From Luteimicrobium album (GTDB taxonomy: Bacteria; Actinomycetota; Actinomycetes; Actinomycetales; Cellulomonadaceae), in the NCBI RefSeq assembly GCF_030161555.1, contig NZ_BSUK01000001.1:310001-374000 (forward strand): a DNA stretch of 64,000 nt. Direction: 5' to 3'. Numbering within the stretch: position 1 is the stretch's first letter; every line of letters begins with the position of its first letter. This document shows, in pieces, positions 42,332 through 51,767 of this stretch. The notes beneath the pieces are model-generated. The model was not told the DNA's origin. It saw nothing but the letters and a program-made list of their open reading frames with translations, and ran no database searches. The translations under genes and the position numbers were made by a program.

Positions 42332-42950
42332 TGTTCGAACGCTTCACGCGCGACGCACGAACCGTCGTGAACCTGGCCGTGACCGGCGGTGAGCACGGTG
42401 CCGCCGTCGTCGACGGCGTCTCCCTCCTGCTGGCCCTCGCCTGGCTCGACCCTCGCGTCGACGGCGGGCCTGGCGCCGCCGTCCTGCACGACGCCGGCCT
42501 CGACCGGGCTCGCCTCGAAGAGGCGGCCTCGACCGTGGAGCGCCCGGCGGCCGCGACGCCGGCCACGCCTCCCCGGACGCGGCCCGGCCACGGGACCCGG
42601 ACCTCGACCCGGCCGCGCTCGCCTCGCTCGGCATCGACCTCGACGCGATCCGCGCCCGGGCCGACGAGGTGTTCGGCCCGGGCGCGCTCGACGTGCCGAC
42701 GCTCGGTGAGGCGCGCCGCCCCGGACGGGTCCGTCGAGCCCGCTTCACCCCCGACGCCAAGAAGTCCCTCGAGCTGGCGCTCCGAGAGGCGGTGCGCCTG
42801 CACGACCGGCAGATCACGAGCGCTCACCTGCTGCTCGGCCTGCTGCGCGACCCGTCCTCCCCCGCGGCCCGCACGCTGGCGGCGGCGGGCGCCGACCTGG
42901 GTGCACTCCGCGCGTCGGCGGAGTCGTCGCGCCGCACCGACGCCGCCTGA
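42328..42950 (+). CDS. Clp N-terminal repeat protein without ATPase, frameshifted
   Basis: About 207 residues after repair. Two Clp-N repeats are visible: FTRDARTVVNLAVTGGE with SLLLALAWLD, and FTPDAKKSLELALREAVRLHDRQITSAHLLLGLLRD. There is no AAA+ domain, so it would act as an adaptor, decoy or sensor of Clp substrates. A frameshift lies near 42543-42553 in GC-rich sequence; one extra base joins VERP to GGRDAGHASPDAARPRDPDL. ATG 42328 overlaps the HTH stop, so both are translated together. Confidence 0.82.
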
Positions 42951-42976
42951 ACCCCGCGCCGCCGACCGTTCGACCG

Positions 42977-43047
42977 CCGAGCAAGCGGGTCTCAGCCCGA
43001 GCAAGCACCCTGTGTCCGCTTGCTCGACGCCGGACCCGCTTGCTCGG
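42977..43047. repeat. Four-arm GAGCAAGC repeat, locus 2
   Basis: CCGAGCAAGCGGGT (42977-42990), CCGAGCAAGC (42997-43006), GCTTGCTCG (43018-43026) and ACCCGCTTGCTCGG (43034-43047). The outer pair is complementary over 14 bases and the inner pair over 9, so the 71 bases can form one extended hairpin. It lies between the convergent Clp-N gene and a membrane-protein gene, where it could also work as a terminator. Confidence 0.9.
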
Positions 43048-43066
43048 CCGACGCCTCAGCGCAGCA

Positions 43067-43405
43067 TCACGACGCGAGCAGCCACACGACCGCGGCCAGG
43101 TTCACGACGGCGGTGGCCGCCGGCCCCACCGTCTTGAGCCGGTCGGGGATCGTCGTCCCGACGACGGCGTCGAGCGCCTGGACCACGACCATCGCGAACC
43201 CGACCGCGACGGCGAACCCCACCGACCCCGAGAAGAGGCCGGCGACGGCGACGGCCGCGAGCGCCACGCTCCGGACGGCGGCGTAGCGGGAGGCCAGAAG
43301 CTCGGCCGGGCCGCCGGCCGCGCGGAGCGCAACGACCGAGTACGCCAGGCTGACCGCGGCGCTGACCAGGGTGACGAGTCCGCAGACCCAGAAGGCGACA
43401 GGCAC
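43067..43405 (-). CDS. Small four-span membrane protein
   Basis: 112 residues with four hydrophobic segments (about 5-27, 46-62, 64-80, 94-112). The central LLASRYAAVRSVALAAVAV segment resembles DUF4267-like small membrane proteins, but the match is only by general appearance. Start ATG 43405 (MPVAFWVCGL). No functional residues are evident. It is downstream of, and in the same direction as, the acyltransferase gene, separated by 26 bases. Confidence 0.65.
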   Translation of the reverse strand: MPVAFWVCGLVTLVSAAVSLAYSVVALRAAGGPAELLASRYAAVRSVALAAVAVAGLFSGSVGFAVAVGFAMVVVQALDAVVGTTIPDRLKTVGPAATAVVNLAAVVWLLAS

Positions 43406-43430
43406 GCCGACGACGATAGCCGCGCCCCGA

Positions 43431-45500
43431 CTACGCGCCGGCGACCTCGCGCAGCGCGGCGTCGACGACGTCCGCGTACACGTCGATCCCCTTCATGTTC
43501 GGGTGCGTCCGGTCGGCGTGCAGCAGCCCGGGCTTCCCGCGGACGGCGGCGTTCCAGTCCGCGACGACGACGTTCGGGTGCTTCGCGGCGATCTTCGCGA
43601 GCTCCTTGTTCGCGGACGGCACCCAGTAGCTGATGCCGACGGTGTTCACGAGCACCACGCGGCGGTCGGGCCCGAGGACGTCGAGCACCTTCTCGAGCGC
43701 CGTGTCCGAGCCCTTGAACTGGAACCCGCCGTTGGTCCCGAAGTTGAGGACGACGTAGGGCCGGAGCTTCCCGGCGTCGGCGGCCTTCTGCACGAGGGCG
43801 GGCGCGTCGACCCACTTGCGGATCGGCTTGGCGTCGAGCCCGATGCCGGGGAAGTGGCTGAGCATGGCGGGCGCGGCGCCCGAGAGCACGGAGTCACCGA
43901 ACCCGACGACCTGCCTCCCGTCGACCTTTCCCTTGACGAGAAGCGGGGGCAGGCCCGACGACGCCGCTCCCCCGCCTGCACCGGGTCGGGTGGGTCCGGG
44001 GCTGGGCCGGGAGCCGGTGGCGGGCCCGCCCGGGGTCGCCCCGGGGATCGTCAGCGGGGGCAGCGCAGGGTCGGTGGCGCCGACACCCGTGGTGTCGATG
44101 GCGCTCAGCCCCTGCTCGATGGACCGTTGCGCCCCGGACTCGGTCGGTGCGGTGACGACGACGCCCCCGGCCCCCACGACCGCCAGCACGCCGACGACCG
44201 CGACGGCGGGCACGACCCGCGCCCCGGGGCGTCGCACGGCCGCGGTGACGCGGGCGACGGTCGCACGGAACCCGTCACGGCGGATCGGGGTCTCGACCCA
44301 GCGGTAGGACGCCCAGGAGAGCGCGAACGTGAGCGCGACGGCGGCGACGCTCGACCACCACCAGCGCGCGGTGCCGGGCTCCGCGGGGACGGCTGCCCAC
44401 GCGAGGAGCAGCAGGGGCCAGTGCCACAGGTAGATCCCGTAGGACCGTTCCCCCACCCAGCGGGCGGGCCGGAGCTCGAGGACGCGCACCGTCGTGGTGG
44501 CGCCCCCGGTGCAGCCCGCCACCACGCCCAGGGCGAGCACGGACCCGAGGGCGATCCCGCCGCGGTAGGTGAGGTCGGCGTCGTCGTGCAGGGTGAACAT
44601 GAGGACGAGCAGGCCGGCCAACCCGAGGACGGGCACCCAGCGGTGTGCCCAGGGCGCCGCGAGCAGCCGCGGGCGCGTGGTCCACCAGAACGCGGCGGCC
44701 ACGCCGAGCAGCAGCCCGAACACGTGGGTGTCGGTCCCGTAGTAGACGCGCGTGGGGTCCGTCCCGGGCGTGTAAAGGCCCGCCATGAGCAGGGCGGACG
44801 CGACCGCGCCGGCGAGCGCGACGCGCGCCCGGGTGCGGCCGGACGTGGTGAGCGCGACGAGGAGCGCGAGGAGCAGGGGCCACAGGACGTAGAACTGCTC
44901 CTCGATGGCGAGGGACCAGAACGTCATGAAGAGGTCGGGCGCGGTGCGGTCGAAGTAGCTCGCTCCGGACGCGATCTGCTCCCAGTTGCTGGAGAACGTG
45001 AGCGCACCGAGCGTCTGCCGGCCGATGCCGACGAGCAGGTCCGGCTCGACGACGCGGGCCGCGAGGATGCTCGTCACGACGACGACGCCCAGCGCCGGCA
45101 GGAGCCGACGGGCCCGGCGCAGCCAGAACGACGGCAGGCTGAGCCGCCGGGTGCGCTGCAGCTCGCGCAGGAGCAGCGTCGTGATGAGGAACCCGCTGAC
45201 CACGAAGAACACGTCGACGCCGAGGAACCCGCCCGGCAGCCAGCTCGGCTGGACGTGGTAGACGACGACGGCGACGACCGCGAGCGCGCGGAGACCGTCG
45301 AGCCCGGCGATGCGGCCGCGGGCCTGCCGGGAGACGGCGCGACCGGCGACGGTGGGCGTGACGTCGCGGTCGGTGGCGGGATGGATCCGGACGTCGTCGG
45401 CGACGCGCAGGCTGGGCCGTTGAAGCGCGGGCGAAGGAGGTGGTGGCGGTGGCACAGGGCCGACTCCACCGCGCGTCGCGGTCCCGTCGACGTCGTCCAC
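43431..45500 (-). CDS. Membrane acyltransferase 3 with C-terminal SGNH hydrolase domain (OafA-like)
   Basis: 689 residues. A Pro-rich cytoplasmic start precedes an acyltransferase-3 membrane domain: IAGLDGLRALAVVAVVVYH (active His), GGFLGVDVFFVVSGFLITTLLL, FWSLAIEEQFYVLWPLLL and YGIYLWHWPLLLL. After a Pro/Gly linker the extracellular SGNH domain shows GFGDSVLSGAAP (Ser) and DRTHPNMKG (Asp/His). Such proteins O-acetylate surface polysaccharide or peptidoglycan. Start GTG 45500. No polysaccharide operon is adjacent. Confidence 0.92.
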   Translation of the reverse strand: MDDVDGTATRGGVGPVPPPPPPSPALQRPSLRVADDVRIHPATDRDVTPTVAGRAVSRQARGRIAGLDGLRALAVVAVVVYHVQPSWLPGGFLGVDVFFVVSGFLITTLLLRELQRTRRLSLPSFWLRRARRLLPALGVVVVTSILAARVVEPDLLVGIGRQTLGALTFSSNWEQIASGASYFDRTAPDLFMTFWSLAIEEQFYVLWPLLLALLVALTTSGRTRARVALAGAVASALLMAGLYTPGTDPTRVYYGTDTHVFGLLLGVAAAFWWTTRPRLLAAPWAHRWVPVLGLAGLLVLMFTLHDDADLTYRGGIALGSVLALGVVAGCTGGATTTVRVLELRPARWVGERSYGIYLWHWPLLLLAWAAVPAEPGTARWWWSSVAAVALTFALSWASYRWVETPIRRDGFRATVARVTAAVRRPGARVVPAVAVVGVLAVVGAGGVVVTAPTESGAQRSIEQGLSAIDTTGVGATDPALPPLTIPGATPGGPATGSRPSPGPTRPGAGGGAASSGLPPLLVKGKVDGRQVVGFGDSVLSGAAPAMLSHFPGIGLDAKPIRKWVDAPALVQKAADAGKLRPYVVLNFGTNGGFQFKGSDTALEKVLDVLGPDRRVVLVNTVGISYWVPSANKELAKIAAKHPNVVVADWNAAVRGKPGLLHADRTHPNMKGIDVYADVVDAALREVAGA

Positions 45501-45883
45501 GGCTCTCCCTCCCGGCAGGCGCAGCCCTCAGCGTAACGAGCGCCCGCAACAGCCCGTCGGCGCCACGCGGACGACCCCGGGAGCGGGGCCGTCGCTAGAT
45601 CGGCGCGACGGTCAGGCGCACGAGGCAGTTCGTGACGCCCGTCGGGCGGACAGAGGCGAACCCGTAGCGCGACGTTGCCCCGGCTTCTCGGCCCTACCCC
45701 GAGAGTTCCGCGGGACTGCCGGGCCACCGCGACGGGCGGATCTGCGCTTCGGCGGGGCACTGAAGAACAGAGTTCCCCGTCTCGACGTACCAGCACCCCG
45801 CTACGGCGCGGTGCAAGGTACGGCCTTCGAGGTCCCGAGCGGGGTCACCGCCGCGGCACGGCACCGAGTTCCCAAACGCTCTC
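45501..45883. other. Intergenic region without a confident gene
   Basis: 383 bases between the pcrA stop and the acyltransferase start. On the minus strand one frame ends SRYGFASVRPTGVTNCLVRLTVAPI before a TAG at 45596-45598, which looks like a protein C-terminus, but no matching N-terminal part with coding character is seen; it may be a gene remnant. GC content is lower near 45750-45880. The acyltransferase promoter must lie here. Confidence 0.35.
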
Positions 45884-48598
45884 TTACAGCTTGGTGACGG
45901 GCGAGAACCGCAGCAGCAGCCGCTTGGTCCCGTCGGCGCCGAAGTCGATCTTGGCGACCGCGTTCCGCCCGGAACCCTCGAGCGCGACGACGGTCCCGAG
46001 CCCGTACGCGTCGTGCGTGACCTTGTCCCCGACGCCGAGCGAAGGGATGCTCGCGTCGTCCCGAGGCGTGGCGGACCCGAACGACGGCGCCGGCTCCTCC
46101 CGTGCGCCCAAGCGGTTCGACGAGCGCCCGTTGCCCGCGGCGGACCCACCGCGACGTGTCGGCGACCCGTAGCCGGCGCGGTCCTGGGGGACGACGACGG
46201 ATCGTGGCGGGTCTGGCGGGAGCGGCCCGAGGAACGAGGGCCGCGGATGGAAGATCCGTCGTCGTCCCCCCAGGACCGCGACCCAGACCACGACGAACCC
46301 GACCCGTACAGCGACCCGCCGGCGCGCAGCGTCTGCATCGACGACTCCGCGCGCCTCCAGTCGACGAGCTCCTCCGGGATCTCGTCGAGGAACCGGGACG
46401 CCGGGAACTCGTTGGCCATCCCCACGCGGAGCGCACGGCGGACCGCGACATGTAGAGCCGTTCGCGCGCCCGGGTGATGCCGACGTAGGCGAGGCGTCGT
46501 TCCTCGGCGAGCTCGCCGTCGTCGTGCAACGAGCGCATGTGCGGGAAGGTGCCGTCCTCGAGGCCGGTGAGGAAGACGACGGGGAACTCGAGGCCCTTGG
46601 CGGTGTGGAGGGTCATCAGGGTGATGACACCGGGGTCGCGCGTCTCGCCGTCGTCGGCGCCGTCGCCCGCGGGGATCTGGTCCGAGTCGGCGACGAGGGA
46701 CACACGCTCGAGGAAGTCGGCGAGGGTGCCGTCGGGCTCGTCCTGCTCGAACTCGACGGCGACGGCGTGGAGCTCGGCGAGGTTCTCGACACGGCTGGCG
46801 TCCTGCGGGTCGTCGCTGTCGCGGAGCTCGGCGAGCATGCCGGACCGGTCGAGGACGGCGCCGAGGACCTCGGCGGGCCCGACGCCAGTGGCCGCGAGCT
46901 CGCGCAGGCCGGCCATGAGGTCGCGGAACCCTTCGAGCGGGCGCAGGGTGCGCGTCGTCATGGCGGGGATCTCGTCGAGGCGGCCGAGGGCGGCGCCGAA
47001 CGAGATGCGCTCGCGCTCGGCGAACGACGCGACGAGGGCCTCGGACCGTTCGCCGATGCCACGCTTGGGGACGCCGAGGACGCGACGGAGGTTGACGTCG
47101 TCGTCGAGGTTGTCGACGGCGCGCAGGTACGCGATGGCGTCCTTGATCTCGCGGCGCTCGTAGAACCGGGTGCCGCCCACGACCTTGTAGGGCAGGCCGA
47201 CGCGGATGAGCACCTCCTCGAGCGCGCGGGACTGGGCGTTGGTTCGGTAGAACACGGCGACGTCGCCGGGGCGGACGCCGTCGCTGTCGCCGAGCCGGTC
47301 GATCTCCTCGGCGACGAACCGGGCTTCCTCGTGCTCGTTGTCGGCGACGTAGCCGATGATCTTGGTCCCGGCGCCCGAGTCGGTCCACAGGCGCTTCGGC
47401 TTGCGGTCCGGGTTGCGCGCGATCACGGCGTTGGCGGCCGACAGGATGGTCTGGGTGGACCGGTAGTTCTGCTCGAGCAGGATGGTCCGCGCGTTCGGGT
47501 AGTCTGCCTCGAACTCGAGGATGTTGCGGATCGTGGCGCCGCGGAACGCGTAGATGGACTGGTCAGCGTCGCCGACGACGGTCAGCTCGGCGGGCGGGAC
47601 GGGCGCCACGTGGTGCTGCTCCCGGTCGTCGCCCTCGACCGCCTCGGTCTCCTCGGCGCCCACGCCGGCGAGCTCGCGCACGAGCACGTACTGGGCGTGG
47701 TTGGTGTCCTGGTACTCGTCGACGAGGATGTGCCGGAACCGGCGGCGGTAGTGCTCGGCGACCGCGGGGAAGGCCTGGAGCAGGTTGACCGTCGTCATGA
47801 TGAGGTCGTCGAAGTCGAGCGCGTGGGCCTGTTGGAGGCGCTGCTGGTAGCGCACGTAGACGTCGGCCAGGACGCCGTCGAACGCGTTGGCGCTCTCGCT
47901 GCTCGCCCCTGACGTCGTCCGGTAGGTCTCGGGGTCGACGAGCTCGTTCTTGAGGTCGGAGATCTTGTTGGCGAGCGAGCGCGGCGGGTACTTCTTGACG
48001 TCGAGGTCGAGCTCGCGGCACACGAGCGTCACGAGGCGCTGGCTGTCGGCGGCGTCGTAGATCGAGAACGTGGACTTGAGGCCGAGCTGGTCGTGCTCGG
48101 CCCGCAGGATCCGCACGCACGCGGAGTGGAAGGTCGAGACCCACATGCGGCGGGCCACCGGTCCGACGAGCGCCGCGACGCGCTCGCGCATCTCCGCGGC
48201 GGCCTTGTTGGTGAAAGTGATGGCGAGCACCTCGCCGGGCGTCGCGCGCCCGGTCGCGAGGGCGTACGCGATGCGGTGGGTGAGCACGCGCGTCTTGCCC
48301 GACCCTGCCCCGGCGACGATGAGGAGCTGCCCGCCCTCGTGCACGACGGCCTCGCGCTGCTGCGGGTTGAGCCCCTCGAGCAGCGTCTCCGGGTCGCGCC
48401 GGCCGCCGGCCGCTCCCCGCCCGACGCGCGGGGCGCGGCCGCGTACGACGGCTGGGCCTCGTCGTCGGGCAGCGGACGCGCGGACGAACCGGCGGAGGAG
48501 GGCAGGCGTGCCTCGTCGGGGACGCCGGAGAGCCCGGTGGTGGTCGCGCCGAAGGTGCTGAGGCCGGGCAGGGGCAGGTTCTCGAAGAGCGGGTTCAT
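45884..48598 (-). CDS. pcrA: UvrD/PcrA-type ATP-dependent DNA helicase, three frameshifts
   Basis: About 904 residues after repair. Superfamily 1 helicase motifs are in order: LNPQQREAVVHEGG (Q motif), VAGAGSGKTRVL (I), VDEYQDTNHAQY (II), VGDADQSIYAFRGA (III), LEQNYRSTQTIL (IV), GLEFPVVFLTGLEDG (V) and VGITRARERLYMSRS (VI). The C-terminal RNA-polymerase-contacting Tudor-like domain is GVGDKVTHDAYGLGTVVALEG. Frames break at the C4 run 48415-48418, C4 46420-46423 and G5 46186-46190; each needs one base. It unwinds DNA in repair and replication. Start ATG 48598 (MNPLFENLPLPG). A hairpin repeat element is embedded in the linker before the C-terminal domain. Confidence 0.93.
46177..46280 (+). repeat. 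Hairpin element, copy 2, embedded in pcrA
   Basis: The left arm 46177-46203 and right arm 46253-46280 are complementary over 27 bases apart from one base of run length (G5 against C6). The 49-base core 46204-46252 shares GTGGCGGGTCTGGCGGGAGC and CGCGGATGGAA with copy 1. Its inner stem is GCGGCCC/GGGCCGC around GAGGAACGA, different from copy 1 but again paired. On the pcrA strand it encodes part of a variable Ser/Arg-rich linker, so it is tolerated within the gene. Confidence 0.85.
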
Positions 48599-48611
48599 CT
48601 CGGGGACAAGC

Positions 48612-49367
48612 CTAGGCGTCGCCGCCCACGCCCGGGGCGTCCTCCACCGGCACGGCGGGCCCGTGCCACCACCAGGTCGTGCCCTCGCCGATCTGCCGGA
48701 ACCCGCACGTCTCGTACAGCAGCTTTCCCTCGGGGGTCGCGTTGAGGACGGCGTGCGTCGCCCCGGCGTCACGCGCGGCCGCGCAGACGGCGCCGAGCAG
48801 CGCCGTCCCGAGGCCCCTGCGCCGGAAGGGCGGCCAGACCGCCATGTCGAAGACGCCCGCGAGCCCGCCGTCGAGGAACGACCACGAGCGCCCGGCGAAC
48901 CGGCGGCCCGGACCGACGTGCGCCGCTGCGTACCAGGCGACGCGTGGGCGCAGGCGGGCGAGCGCGAGCTGCTCGCGGTACTCCGCGTGCTCGCCCCCGT
49001 AGTCGTCGGTGTCCTCCTCGAGCGCGACGCGCGGGTCGGGCTTCCGAGCGGCCTCCGCGACCTCCGCCAGGTCGGCGACCATCCACCACGGCGACCAGCC
49101 GCGCTCGAAGCCTGCCTCGGCCAGGGCGGAGGCATCGGTGTCCGCGCTGAGCCACGCGCCCATAGACGTCCGCCCGACGGCGCGCGCACGGTCGAGGCCG
49201 CGACGCACGGCCACCGTCGTCAGGGCCCGGGGAAAGAGGAGGTTGAAGCCGTCGAGGCCGTCGGTCCACACGAGGCCGTCGTCGTCGCTGACCGTGCCGC
49301 CGAGCGTCGTTGCACGGAGCCGGAACCAGGAGCTCTGGACCCGTTCGCAGTCGGCCACGGTCACCAT
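48612..49367 (-). CDS. GNAT-family acetyltransferase
   Basis: 251 residues. The C-terminal half is a GNAT domain: GVFDMAVWPPFRRRGLGTALLGAVCAAARDAG contains the acetyl-CoA loop RRRGLGTAL, and LYETCGFRQIGEGTTWWW is motif B. The N-terminal half is a diverged region that may be a second GNAT fold. Substrate unknown. Start ATG 49367 (MVTVADCERV). It is divergent from helR and shares that promoter region. Confidence 0.85.
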   Translation of the reverse strand: MVTVADCERVQSSWFRLRATTLGGTVSDDDGLVWTDGLDGFNLLFPRALTTVAVRRGLDRARAVGRTSMGAWLSADTDASALAEAGFERGWSPWWMVADLAEVAEAARKPDPRVALEEDTDDYGGEHAEYREQLALARLRPRVAWYAAAHVGPGRRFAGRSWSFLDGGLAGVFDMAVWPPFRRRGLGTALLGAVCAAARDAGATHAVLNATPEGKLLYETCGFRQIGEGTTWWWHGPAVPVEDAPGVGGDA

Positions 49368-49426
49368 GGACGACCATCCTGCCGCGGATTGGACCTCACC
49401 TCTCCACTTTCAACGTATAACGCACA

Positions 49427-49447
49427 GGGGTCTTGCGGCAAGACCCC
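49427..49447. promoter_or_regulatory. Rifamycin-associated element (RAE) upstream of helR
   Basis: A perfect 21-base palindrome, GGGGTCTTG-CGG-CAAGACCCC, matching the known RAE (GGGGCTTGCGGCAAG core) found before rifamycin-inducible resistance genes in actinobacteria. A TATAAC -10-like box (49416-49421) is directly upstream, so the palindrome lies near the transcript start. The helR GTG is 65 bases further on. Known biology links RAE to induction by rifamycins. Confidence 0.9.
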
Positions 49448-49511
49448 GGCGGCGGCGGAGAATCGCTGGCCGCGGCCCGTCCGGCCGCGGCCCCCGAGCG
49501 GAAGCCGAGAC

Positions 49512-51703
49512 GTGACTCACCCCTCCACGGACCTGTTCGCCCTCCCCCATCACCTCGCCGCCAAGGCCGATCCCGAGCTCGTCGCGCGCGACGCGCGGCA
49601 CCTCGCGGACGTCGCCGCGTGCCTCGACAAGACCGTCGCCGACCTCTCCGACCGCCTCGACGCCGCCCGGCGCGCACGGGTCGGCGGTGGCCAGCAGGCG
49701 CTCGACCGCGACCAGGAGGTCCACCGCCTCACCGCGCGCCTGCGCACGCTTCGCCGGTTCGGCGCCGACCTGTGCCTCGGCCGGATGGTCCGCACCGACG
49801 ACCCCGAGCCCGTCTACGTCGGGCGGCTCGGGCTGACCGACGACGACGGACGCCGGCTCCTCGTGGACTGGCGCTCCCCCACGGCCGGGCCGTTCTTCGG
49901 TGCGACGCTCGCCGACCCGATGGGCCTCGCGAGCCGGCGCCGCTACCGCTGGACCGCCGGCCGGATCACGGACTACTGGGACGAGGTCTTCGCGACGCAC
50001 GGGCTCGACGGCGTCCGCGGCCCGCTGAGCACCGCCTCGCTCGACGACCAGTCGGCCTTCGTCGCGAGCCTCGGCGGCGCCCGGTCGGCGCGCATGCGGG
50101 ACGTGCTCGGCACGCTCGCCTCGGACCAGGACGCGGTCATCCGCGCGCGCGCCGCGGGCCGCTCGTCGTCGACGGCGGGCCCGGCACCGGGAAGACCGTG
50201 GTCGCGCTGCACCGCGCCGCCTACCTCCTGTACGCGGAGCCTCTGGTGGACGCGCGGCGCGGCGGGGTGCTGGTCGTCGGGCCGCACCAGCCGTACCTCG
50301 ACTACGTGGCCGACGTCCTGCCGAGCCTCGGCGAGGAGGGCGTGCAGCTCACGACGCTCCGCGACCTCGTGCCCGAGGGCGCGCGGGCCGGCGTCGAGAC
50401 CGACCCCGAGGTCGCGCGGCTCAAGGGGTCGGCCGAGCTGGTCCGGGCGGTCGAGACGGGGATCCGCTTCTACGAGGAGCCGCCGACGCGCGGACGCACC
50501 GTCTCCACGCCGTGGGCCGACGTCCGCCTTACGGCGGGCGACTGGGCGGACGCCTTCGCCGCGCCCGAGCCGGGAACGCCCCACAACGACGGCCGCGACG
50601 AGGTCTGGGACGCGCTCGTCGCGATCCTCGTCGACAAGCACGACGACGAGGCGCCGCCCGAGCAGGTGCGCCGCACCCTCGAGCAGGACGCCGAGCTCCG
50701 GGACGCCCTCGGCGAGGCGTGGCCGCTGCTCGACGCGGCCGACGTCGTCGGGGACCTGTGGTCCGTGCCCGCGTACCTGCGGCTGTGCGCGCCGTGGCTG
50801 TCGTCGGACGAGGTCCGTGCGTTGCAGCGCCGCGAGCCGCAGGCCTGGACCACGGCCGACCTGCCCTTCCTCGACGCGGCCCGGCAGCGGCTCGGGGACC
50901 CCGCCGCGTCGCGTCGGCGACGTCGGGAGCGAGCGGAGGCCGACGCTGCTGCGGCCCGGATGGACGACGTCGTCGCGGACCTGATCGAGACCGACGGCTC
51001 CGAAATGCAGGTGATGGGCATGCTGCGCGGGTCCGACCTGCGTGACGCGCTCGGCGTGACCGAGTCGGCGCCGCGGGTCGACGCCGACCGGCTCGCGGGG
51101 CCGTTCGCACACGTCGTCGTGGACGAGGCGCAGGAGCTCACGGACGCCGAGTGGCAGCTGCTCCTCGCACGGTGCCCGTCGCGCAGCCTGACGATCGTCG
51201 GCGACCGCGCGCAGGCGCGGCACGGGTTCACGCAGACCTGGCAGGACCGGCTGGCGGGCGCGGGGATCTCGGGCGCCCGGGTGGCGGGGCTGGGCATCAA
51301 CTACCGGACGCCGTCGGAGGTCATGGCGGAGGCCGAACCCGTGATCCGCGCCGCGATCCCCGACGCCAACGTCCCGACGTCGGTGCGATCGAGCGGGCTC
51401 CCCGTCGTGCGCGGGAGCGTCGGCGACCTCGACGATGTCCTGGACGGCTGGCTCGCAGCGCACGACGGCGTCGCGTGCGTCGTCTCTCTCGCGCCCGACG
51501 ACGCGCGGCGGTTCTCCCGTGAGCCCGATCGGCAGCGGGTGCGGTGGCTCGATCCCGTCACCGCCAAGGGTCTCGAGTTCGACCTCGTGGTCCTCGTCGA
51601 CTCCGAGGGCTTCGGCGCCGGCGAGGGCGCGGTCACGGCAGCGGTCGACCGGTACGTCACGATGACCCGCGCCACCCAGCAGCTCGTCGTGCTGGAGCCC
51701 TGA
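49512..51703 (+). CDS. helR: HelR-type (HelD family) RNA polymerase-associated helicase, frameshifted
   Basis: About 730 residues after repair. The N-terminal coiled-coil arm (DLSDRLDAARRARVGGGQQALDRDQEV) is followed by a superfamily 1A ATPase: Walker A DGGPGTGKTVVALHRAAYLLY, VVVDEAQELTDAEWQLLL, TIVGDRAQARHG, LGINYRTPSEVM and TAKGLEFDLVVLVDSEG. HelR displaces rifamycin from RNA polymerase and confers rifampicin resistance in actinobacteria; the upstream RAE supports HelR rather than ordinary HelD. The frame breaks near 50156-50160 just before Walker A; one extra base gives AAGPLVVDGGPG. Start GTG 49512. Confidence 0.92.
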
Positions 51704-51710
51704 ACGACGA

Positions 51711-51739
51711 CGGCCGCCCGTCGCGAGGACGGGCGGCCG
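51711..51739. terminator. Terminator hairpin after helR
   Basis: CGGCCGCCCGTC (51711-51722) pairs with GACGGGCGGCCG (51728-51739) around a GCGAG loop, a perfect 12-base stem eight bases after the helR stop. It also lies 28 bases from the end of the convergent membrane-protein gene and may terminate both. Confidence 0.85.
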
Positions 51740-51767
51740 GTCAGAGGACGTGCCTTGGCTCAGGAGC

